Shown here: positions 14,393 to 21,000 of the stretch, one piece after another
Layout of the letters: each line of letters opens with the position of its first letter
Numbering within the stretch: position 1 is the first letter of the stretch
NCBI GenBank assembly: GCA_934589525.1
Contig: CAKTOB010000024.1
Span: forward strand, 1 to 35,256
Length of the DNA stretch: 35,256 bases
Source of the DNA: an uncultured Oscillospiraceae bacterium
GTDB taxonomy: Bacteria > Bacillota > Clostridia > Oscillospirales > Oscillospiraceae
Direction: 5' to 3'
Translations under genes and position numbers: made by a program
Notes under the pieces: generated by a model
Databases searched by the model: none
The model's input: only the letters and a program-made list of their open reading frames with translations
What the model was told of the DNA's origin: nothing

Positions 14393-15500
14393 AAAATCTG
14401 ACCGCTCGTTATAGTATAACCCAATTCACCTACTGGGCAGCATCCTCCGGTGCGGCGGCTTTTACTACAACCTATCTTTTGGATAAAGGTGTTCCCTCCG
14501 GTACTATTGGTCTGCTGCTGGCAATGGCAGGCTTACTTTCCTGCTTCACGCAGCCTATTCTTGCCTCCCTTGCGGATAAAGCAGAGCGGTTTGTGCTGAC
14601 AAAGATACTGCTTTTCCTGTCCGCAGTATGTTGTATATGCTTTTCTTTGCAGCTAATAAACGAACTGCCGCTGATGGCGGCTGCTATTTTGTACATGATC
14701 GGTGTGTGGAGCAGTGATGTAATGGTTCCGCTGCAACAGCTATATCAAGCCTTGTGATTGGTTTTATCATCGCAGAACTGGGCACCACATGGATGCTGCT
14801 GTTTTTGCTGATTGCCCGGATCTGCTGTATCTTCACCTTGGTTGGCTATCCCAATATCCGAAAGGAAGTATCTGTTAAGACCGAAACACAGGAAAGCTGT
14901 TCCATTCCGCAGTTCTTCTCCCGCTATCAGTGGTACTGCGTTTCCCTGCTGGGTTTTGCTTTCCTGGGAATGTTCCTTGCCATGATGGAAAACTACATGA
15001 TTGCCATTATGGGTGCGCTTGGTGGTGACAGCAGCCATGTGGGAACGGCGCTGTTTATCTCCGCCATGGTAACCTCCCCAGTGATTTTCTTCTTCAGTAA
15101 AGTCAGAGCCAGATTCAAGGACACCAGTCTATTAAAGATTGCTGCTGTTTCATTCCTGATCAGAGCGGTCTGCCTTTACTTTGCCAAGGATATTACGACT
15201 ATCTATTTCCTGCAGCTTCTTCATATTACCTCCTACGGATTCATGCACCCGGCACAAGTGTACTATGCCAATGCCAAGGTGAGATCCACCGATACGGTGA
15301 AAGGACAGGCATTCATTACCGCAGCCTATGCCCTGGGCTGCTCTGCCGGTAATTTTACGGGTGGGCAGCTGCTTACATTTGGTGTCAGGGCAATTCTGAT
15401 TGCAGGTATCATCATGGCTCTTGTTGGAACGGTCATCATTTTCTCTACGGTAAACAAGTCGGATGAAACCCTTGTTAAAGGATTGGAGCGGACAGTATGA
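14389..15500 (+). pseudogene. MFS (LacY-like MFS_1) sugar transporter, disrupted
   Basis: Two consecutive frames carry one transporter. Bases 14389-14757 encode membrane segments 1-4, ending VWSSDVMVPLQQLYQAL and a stop. Bases 14736-15500, in another frame, continue with ISSLVIGFIIAELGTTWMLL and eight more segments to the end. In related transporters about 30 residues (the loop and the start of helix 5) lie between these two blocks. Their absence plus the frame change points to an internal deletion of roughly 90 bp rather than a single-base error. The remaining coding parts are undamaged, so the loss is probably recent. The first part overlaps the SupH-like gene by ATGA; the second overlaps the next HAD start. 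Confidence 0.78.
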
Positions 15501-15650
15501 ACAGCATCAAGATCATTTTCTTTGACATTGACGGAACTCTGATTGATATGCGCACCAAACGCATATCAGAAAAAATGCTTGAAACGCTGATTCGGTTAAA
15601 AGAGAATGGGATCATCCTTTGCATCGCTACCGGACGCTCCCCGATCAGCT
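15497..15650 (+). pseudogene. N-terminal fragment of a Cof-type HAD phosphatase
   Basis: The first about 52 codons read as a HAD-IIB start: motif I FFDIDGTLID, then ISEKMLETLIRLKENG and the motif II region IILCIATGRSPISL. After about 15650 the frame loses all similarity to the family (Pro/Arg-rich, stop at 15784). At the same place a minus-strand frame becomes an excisionase-like N-terminus. The gene was therefore cut by a rearrangement and about 80% of it is missing. It overlaps the MFS 3' end by 4 bp, showing it once belonged to the same operon. Confidence 0.75.
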
Positions 15651-15782
15651 TACAGCTTTGTTTAGAAGCAGCCGTCTGGCCTGAACCTCTCCCAAACCGC
15701 CAAGCATCTTGCGAAACTCGTTCAGGGTTACAATATCATCGTACTGGCTCCAATAGGCTTCATAGTATTTTCTGCTCTGCAT
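15645..15782 (-). pseudogene. N-terminal remnant of an excisionase-like DNA-binding protein
   Basis: Read on the minus strand from ATG 15782, with GGGAGG 8 nt upstream. The roughly 45 codons contain YYEAYWSQYDDIVTLNEF and then RKMLGGLGEVQARRLL. This resembles the start of the short helix-turn-helix (excisionase-type) proteins encoded just upstream of integrases in Clostridia elements, with the first HTH helix present. The similarity ends at about 15650, where the HAD fragment begins on the other strand. The open frame upstream to 15905 has no ribosome site and is not claimed. With the integrase remnant at 5132-5287 it forms the two broken ends of an int/xis module. Confidence 0.6.
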
Positions 15783-16025
15783 GAAATTTCCTCCCTGTCT
15801 GGTAGACCTGGACAGTGCATATCCGCTCAAAGATCCCTCCAACTCATCAAAATCCGCATCAAATCTTTTCAAATGTCTATTCGCGTCTTCGGTGCCGGTT
15901 TCCAAAGAAATCCGAACAATTCAATTAGAAATTCGAATTGGATGGCATAATTGCGGTGAAATACCGTCATAAATACTGGCAGCTTGAGGTTGCTATCTTA
16001 CGCTGCTGTAGGAATAAGGGATCGC

Positions 16026-16082
16026 ACTTAAAATCTCGTTCTGGTTTCCAGAGTACCAGTTCGAGCCCGGTCAGCGGCACCA
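16026..16082 (+). repeat. att-like repeat, copy 2 (tRNA-Leu 3' 57 bp)
   Basis: It matches 5038-5094 at 56 of 57 positions, from the anticodon loop through the encoded CCA. There is no 5' half of a tRNA, so it is not a gene. It marks an island end. The segment 15783-16025 before it holds no convincing gene. Confidence 0.9.
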
Positions 16083-16121
16083 AAAAAGGAAACATCACCG
16101 CAAGGTGGTGGTTCCTTTTTT
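16083..16121 (+). terminator. Terminator-like hairpin following att copy 2
   Basis: AAAAAGGAA plus ATCACC pairs with GGTGGT plus TTCCTTTTT around a GCAA loop, with a bulge and a final T run. The sequence after it (GGCTCGAACCC) resembles the flank after copy 4 (GGCTCGACCCC), so copies 2 and 4 share the same kind of right-hand neighbour. Confidence 0.75.
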
Positions 16122-16151
16122 GATACCCGCAAGGCTCGAACCCATTTAAAT

Positions 16152-16199
16152 GCTAAATGCCGGTGGCATTTAGCGGCAACCAGTTCAAAAACTGGTTGC
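16152..16199. repeat. Two adjacent perfect hairpins between att copies 2 and 3
   Basis: Hairpin one is GCTAAATGCC (16152-16161), loop GGT, GGCATTTAGC (16165-16174). Hairpin two is GCAACCAGTT (16176-16185), loop CAAA, AACTGGTTGC (16190-16199). Both stems are 10 bp and perfect. The second and its right flank are repeated in diverged form before copy 4. Function is unknown. Confidence 0.7.
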
Positions 16200-16289
16200 A
16201 TCATTATGGGTTTGCCGCGCGAACCCAGCAATCGAGCCCGGTCAGCGGCACCATCTGAAATCTCAGAGAAGTTTTCCTGCTCTGAGATT
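16184..16289 (+). repeat. att-like repeat, copy 3
   Basis: Its right part (16232-16289) equals 5073-5130, tRNA 3' end and terminator included, with a few mismatches. Its left part (16184-16253) equals 17921-17989 with about nine differences. It therefore combines the left-hand neighbour type of copy 4 with the right-hand neighbour type of copy 1. Confidence 0.85.
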
Positions 16290-16348
16290 TTATTTTTCCT
16301 GTAAGATTTCCGTTGCCCGTGCGTCTAATAAGCGAAGGAGGTGAGGGC

Positions 16349-16834
16349 GTGACCGAATTTGAACATATCTATGAAAACTATTTCAGAGATGTAGAATTGT
16401 TTTTGCGGGCCATCTGCCGGGACGAGGCCCTGGCAGAAGAGCTGACAGAGCAGGTTTTTTTCCAGGCGCTGAAGGCGCTTCCCACCTTCCGGGGAGACTG
16501 CGATATCCGCACCTGGCTGTGCGCCATGGCACGCAATGCTTTTCTATCCCATCAGCGAAAAGAAAGGCCCACGGAGCGTATCGATGAGATTCAAATTCCA
16601 GACCCCCGAAAAACGGTGGAAGAACAGATCACGGATCAGGAGCAAGCCATGCGCATCCATCGGATCTTACATGATTTACCGGAGCCATATAAGGAGGTAT
16701 TTTCCCTGCGGATCTTCGGACAGCTCTCTTTTGGGGACATTGGAAGTTTATTTGGACGAACGGCAAATTGGGCCTGCGTCACCTATCACCGGGCCCGTCA
16801 AAAAATCCAATCGGAAATGGAGGAAGCGCAATGA
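16349..16834 (+). CDS. ECF-type RNA polymerase sigma factor
   Basis: A 161-residue group IV (extracytoplasmic function) sigma factor. Region 2 spans about residues 5-75 (YENYFRDVELFLRAICRDEA, then FFQALKALPTFRGD and IRTWLCAMARNAF). Region 4 spans about 100-155 (ILHDLPEPYKEVFSLRIFG, then FGDIGSLFGRTANWA and VTYHRARQKI). I choose GTG 16349, because GGAGGTG sits about 6 nt before it and the family starts here; an in-frame ATG at 16313 lies before this site. It overlaps the anti-sigma gene by 4 bp. Target promoters are unknown. Confidence 0.88.
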   Translation: MTEFEHIYENYFRDVELFLRAICRDEALAEELTEQVFFQALKALPTFRGDCDIRTWLCAMARNAFLSHQRKERPTERIDEIQIPDPRKTVEEQITDQEQAMRIHRILHDLPEPYKEVFSLRIFGQLSFGDIGSLFGRTANWACVTYHRARQKIQSEMEEAQ

Positions 16835-17880
16835 ATATAACCTGCAACATCATCAAGGATCTGCTGCCCCTGTATGCGGAAGACCTGGTAAGCCAGGACA
16901 GTAAGGCCCTGGTAGACGACCACCTTTGCAGCTGCGACAGCTGTACGAAGGAGCTGGCAGAGCTGAAGAAGGCTCCAAAGGTTCCCATGGAAGTGGAAAC
17001 CACCAGTCTCAAGCGCGTGGAGGATTCCATTCGGAAAAGAAAGATACTCACCGCAGCAACTGCTATGCTGACACTGGCAGCTGTGTTGGTCACAGGTTTC
17101 ATTTTTTTTCTGACCCCGGTGTACCTGACGGCCCGGCAGGCCATTGAGGGGGTGGAGCTGCGGGAAGACGGGGCCCTCGCAATTGATTATACAAGCGGAA
17201 TCATGGGCTACGGCAGCACCAGCTTCGGCAGTGAAGACGACGAATTTTTCTGGTGCCATACAACCCGATATGACTGGCTGCGAAGCAAACTGTTTGGCCC
17301 CGATCTTTCAGGTATGACCCAGGAGGAACTGGAACGCTATGTGCAAAATAACACTCAGAAAGGAGAATCCTTCCAGGTGGCCTGGGATCGGATTCTGAAT
17401 ATCCATTTGGACTACGGCACATGGAAGACCCCCAACGGGAGTTATTTCCCAAATACAAATAATCTGACAGGAGATTGGGAGCTGGTCAGCAGAACCGCGG
17501 ACAAAAATGTGTGGTATGTAAACCCGCATAACCCCAGCAGCAATACACTGATCTGGAATGGTGCGCATAAAGAGACTGACGGAATCCCGCCATGGATCAG
17601 CGGCACCTATCTGATCCTGTTTGGCTGCTGTGTGTTTTTGGCAGTAGTGCTGCTCCTGACGACCCGAAATCGGAAAGGCCGGAACTGGGAGCTGCTCCGA
17701 TGCTTTGCCATCCTTGCCGCCAGCGCAGCGGTATCCATTTTGCTGGTCACCAGTGGAAATCTGATCACCACAGGAAATATGGCAAGCTATAAATGGCCCC
17801 AAATGATCATCTGTGAATCGGTGACCCTCACATTAACGGCATTGATGTGGCGAAGGCTGTATCTGACAAATAAGACGTAA
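16831..17880 (+). CDS. Membrane anti-sigma factor with zinc-finger domain
   Basis: A 349-residue partner of the preceding ECF factor. The N-terminal 40 residues are a zf-HC2 anti-sigma domain: NIIKDLLPLYAEDLVS, then His31-x3-Cys35-x2-Cys38 in DDHLCSCDSC. A membrane helix follows at about 72-98. An extracytoplasmic stretch of about 150 residues of unknown fold is next, then two helices near 250-310 and a last one near the C-terminus. The ATG overlaps the sigma stop codon and is preceded by GGAGG. The outer domain probably senses an envelope signal that frees the sigma factor. Both genes lie between att copies 3 and 4, suggesting they arrived as an insert. Confidence 0.82.
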   Translation: MNITCNIIKDLLPLYAEDLVSQDSKALVDDHLCSCDSCTKELAELKKAPKVPMEVETTSLKRVEDSIRKRKILTAATAMLTLAAVLVTGFIFFLTPVYLTARQAIEGVELREDGALAIDYTSGIMGYGSTSFGSEDDEFFWCHTTRYDWLRSKLFGPDLSGMTQEELERYVQNNTQKGESFQVAWDRILNIHLDYGTWKTPNGSYFPNTNNLTGDWELVSRTADKNVWYVNPHNPSSNTLIWNGAHKETDGIPPWISGTYLILFGCCVFLAVVLLLTTRNRKGRNWELLRCFAILAASAAVSILLVTSGNLITTGNMASYKWPQMIICESVTLTLTALMWRRLYLTNKT

Positions 17881-17920
17881 ATGACAGCCCCCTATTTCGC
17901 TATTCCTGCAAGGAAATCCG

Positions 17921-17989
17921 TTCAAAAACCGGTTGCTGCCTTATGGGTTTGCCCCGCTAGCCCAGCAATCGGCCCGGTCAGCGGCACCA
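17921..17989 (+). repeat. att-like repeat, copy 4
   Basis: It matches 16184-16253 with about nine differences and one single-base gap, ending in the tRNA-Leu 3' tail GCCCGGTCAGCGGCACCA. It closes the segment carrying the sigma/anti-sigma pair. Confidence 0.8.
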
Positions 17990-17990
17990 A

Positions 17991-18023
17991 AAAGGAGAAC
18001 GCGTTGTTGCGTTCTCCTTTTTT
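17991..18023 (+). terminator. Terminator after att copy 4
   Basis: A 12-bp stem, AAAGGAGAACGC (17991-18002) with GCGTTCTCCTTT (18009-18020), a 6-nt loop and a T run. It probably serves the anti-sigma transcript on the plus strand; its A tract also lets it act for the surface-protein gene ending at 18061. Confidence 0.85.
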
Positions 18024-18060
18024 GTTTCCCAGGGCTCGACCCCTCTTCCCCTTATGGCGG

Positions 18061-21000
18061 TCAATGCCTGCGTATTTTCAGCAGGAGCACCCCGAGGGTG
18101 ATGATGAGGCCCAGCAGAGAGACCACTGCGGTGCAGGCGGCCGCCACGGTGAGTGGGTCAGCGGAGGGGGTGGGAGCGTCGGAGGCAGCGGGGGGTTCCG
18201 TGGGCTCCGGGGCGGAGGTGTCACGGACGAGGCCCGCGTTAATGGTGGTTCCGTCGGACAGGGTCAGAATCAGGTTGCCGTTGGTGTCGATCTTCGCACC
18301 GTTGATGCCGCTCGGCGCTGTGCCGTCCTTGCCGTCGGCACCGGTTGCGCCCTTCTCGCCTTGATCTCCCTTCGCACCGGCTGCGCCCGCAGCGCCGGTA
18401 TCGCCCTTATCGCCCTTTGCGCCGGTGGCTCCCGTGGCACCGGTATCACCCTTATCGCCCTTTGCGCCGGTAGCTCCCGTGGCGCCGGTATCACCCTTAT
18501 CGCCCTTTGCGCCGGTAGCTCCCGTGGCACCGGTATCACCTTTCTCGCCTTGGATACCCTGTACGCCCTGGATGCCTTGGTCGCCCTTGTCTCCTTTGTC
18601 GCCTTTGACACCCTGAATACCCTGGGCGCCCTGGATGCCCTGGATGCCTTGCTCGCCCCGATTGCCTTTATCGCCCTTGTCCCCCTTGTCTCCCTTGTCT
18701 CCCTTCTGGCCCACGGCCTGGACATTGAGGGACTCCCAGCTGCTCCCATTGTCGTAGGAAACATACCAGATGCCGTCCCCGCCGATTTTCAGCCGGGGGG
18801 TGATGCCGTCGGCTCCGTCTTTGCCATCCTGGCCGTCCTGACCGTCCTTTCCGTCTTTTCCGCAGCTGATGACCCTGTGGCCGCTGTCATGATCACCGAA
18901 CCACCAATTGCCGTTGTCACCGATGTGGGGCGTCAGGCCTTCCTGCCCGGCGGCCCGCACCATGGTGTTCACCCCGCCGATCCACCAGTTGCCGTCTTCG
19001 CCGATGAACGGGGCCTGGGCATCTTCGCCGCCATCCCCCTGTTGGTCACCTTCCTTCGGGGCTTTGTGGCCAGTGTCCTTGCCGTCAATCCACCAGTTGC
19101 CGTTTTCACCGATCTCCGGGGTGAAGCTCTCCTGTGCGACGCTTTCGGCGGCCACGCCGGTATCAGTTTCCCCGATCCACCAGTTGCCGTTGTCACCGAC
19201 GACCGGCGTCTCGGCATGCTCGCCCTCTTCTCCGTCCTGTCCGACGGCGGGAATGCCGGTATTGGTTTCCCCGATCCACCAGTTGCCGTCGCCCCCAACG
19301 ACCGGGGTTGGGCTGTCCGCACTGTCCTGATTCTCATCCCCCGGGGCCTTGTAACCGGTATCATCCGAACCAATCCACCAGTTCCCGTTTTCTCCGATAT
19401 AGGGAGTCTCGCCTTCCTCGTCCTGGCCGCCATCCTGAGCGTCCGCGGGGATGCCGGTATTCAGCTCACCCAGCCACCAATTGCCATCCTCTCCGACGGT
19501 GGGGGACACGGCCTCCGTCGCTACGGCCCTATAGCCGGTATCCTCGCCGTCAACAAACCAGTTGCCGTTTTCTCCGATTTCCGGAATGTTGCTGACGGCC
19601 CGAATCTGGGTGTCTACGTCCCCGATCCACCAATTGCCGTTGTCACCGATGAAGGGTGTATCGCCGTTTTCGCCCTTCTCGCCGTCCTTGCCGTCGGTGC
19701 CCGCGGCCCGGACCTTGGTGTCCGTCAGGCCGATCCACCAGTTGCCGTTTTCTCCGATGTAGGGGGTATTGCCGTCTTTTCCGTCCTTTCCGTCTTGCCC
19801 GGCGGCCTTGACCCCGGTATCGGTATCCCCGACCCACCAGTTGCCGTTGCTGCCGATATAAGGCGTGCTGTCCGCCCGGTAGTTGACCTCGTTGGACCAG
19901 ACGCTTTCAAAATCCTTTCCGTCCTTTGCGGCTACGGTCGTCAGGACGAAGGTATATTCACTGTTAAGATCCAGCTCCGTGACCGTGTATTCCCTGGTTT
20001 CCGGAGGCAACTTCTCCGAGATTTTCGTATAGCTGCCGTCCGCCACCCGGTAAACATAGAACCCAGTGATCTCCGGGCAGCCGCCTTCCGTCTCCGGCAT
20101 CGACCAGGTCAGAGTGACAGACCCGTTCCCCGGATCAATGGCGCCGTCCAGGTCCGTGATCGGGTTCGGCGGGGAGGAGAGATTGGTGATGCAATAGCCG
20201 ATAAAGGGTGTCTGATTGCCCTCCGCGCCGCTCAGGTGCTGCTGCCACTGGCCCAAGGTCCAATGGAAGCCGTAGGAATCCACCACCGAGGCCGGGATGC
20301 CCTGCGCCACCAGGCCCTGCTTGTCAATGCCGGTGACGGTGCAGCTGGCCCCTACCGCCGTGCCCTTGGAGGTGGAGTTGCCCTTGCCGTCGGTGTATTG
20401 CAGACTGGTGGTCACGCCGAACTTGGGGCCGTTATTTTTCATTCCCCACTTGATGGAGCTGTTAAAGAAGAAGCCGTGGGACATCTCCACACTTTTGGTG
20501 GTGGTGTTCTCCTTGGTCCAGGCCACCTTGTCTAAAGATCCGTTGTAGCCCAGGGCAAACTCCGACTTGCTGATGGCCCCGGCGTTAAGCTCCGTATAGC
20601 CCCAGCCGTCGTGGTTGTAGCGGTAGGGGTTTCCCTCGTTGGCCTCCAGCCAGTTTCCGGCAGGGTCGATCTGGTGCAGCTCATAGCAGGTAGCGCTGCC
20701 AGCCCGATCCGCAATGTACTTGTTGTATTCCGATGCAAATCGGTTGTAGGTGCTCACGGACATCTGCTCGTAGACCGGCCCCTGGGGGATGGCGGTCTGC
20801 ATCACCGTCTTGTCGTTCCAGGTTCCGTCGGCGTTCTGAATGTCGTATTCATAGACGAACACTGGCGTGCGGTTGACCACCACGCTGTTGTAGGCCTGGG
20901 CGGAAAAGCTCTGGCTCCACTCCTCATACAACGAACGCTCAAAGGTTTTGGACCAGTCCATGGCATAGCCCGTCTCAATGGAGGTCTCGCCCCCCAGAAA

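Larger units (their letters stand above)
5095..16082. mobile_element. Degenerate tRNA-Leu-integrated genomic island (trehalose island)
   Basis: The segment is bounded by tRNA-Leu copy 1 and the 57-bp repeat at 16026-16082. At its left end is an integrase C-terminal remnant. At its right end is an excisionase-like N-terminal remnant. Both are on the minus strand in the usual xis-int order pointing at the tRNA. Between the two broken ends lie the trehalose PTS locus and the HD-HAD-MFS-HAD genes. The element can no longer move by itself: the integrase lacks most of its length and its nucleophile. The exact outer border is ambiguous because a further repeat copy follows at 16232. Confidence 0.65.

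Noticed and set aside
16026..16082. A second tRNA-Leu gene
   Set aside because: Only the 3' part is present. There is no 5' acceptor strand, no D arm and no promoter, so it is an att-type duplication.
18352..19875. A CRISPR-like or non-coding repeat array
   Set aside because: The repeats are in frame, vary at the protein level and lie inside one long coding sequence; there are no uniform repeats with unrelated spacers.
17881..20535. A long plus-strand open frame of 884 codons opposite the giant protein
   Set aside because: It is the mirror of the Gly/Asp-rich repeats on the coding strand, has no ribosome site or recognisable domain, and the minus-strand frame has a signal peptide, domains and a membrane anchor.
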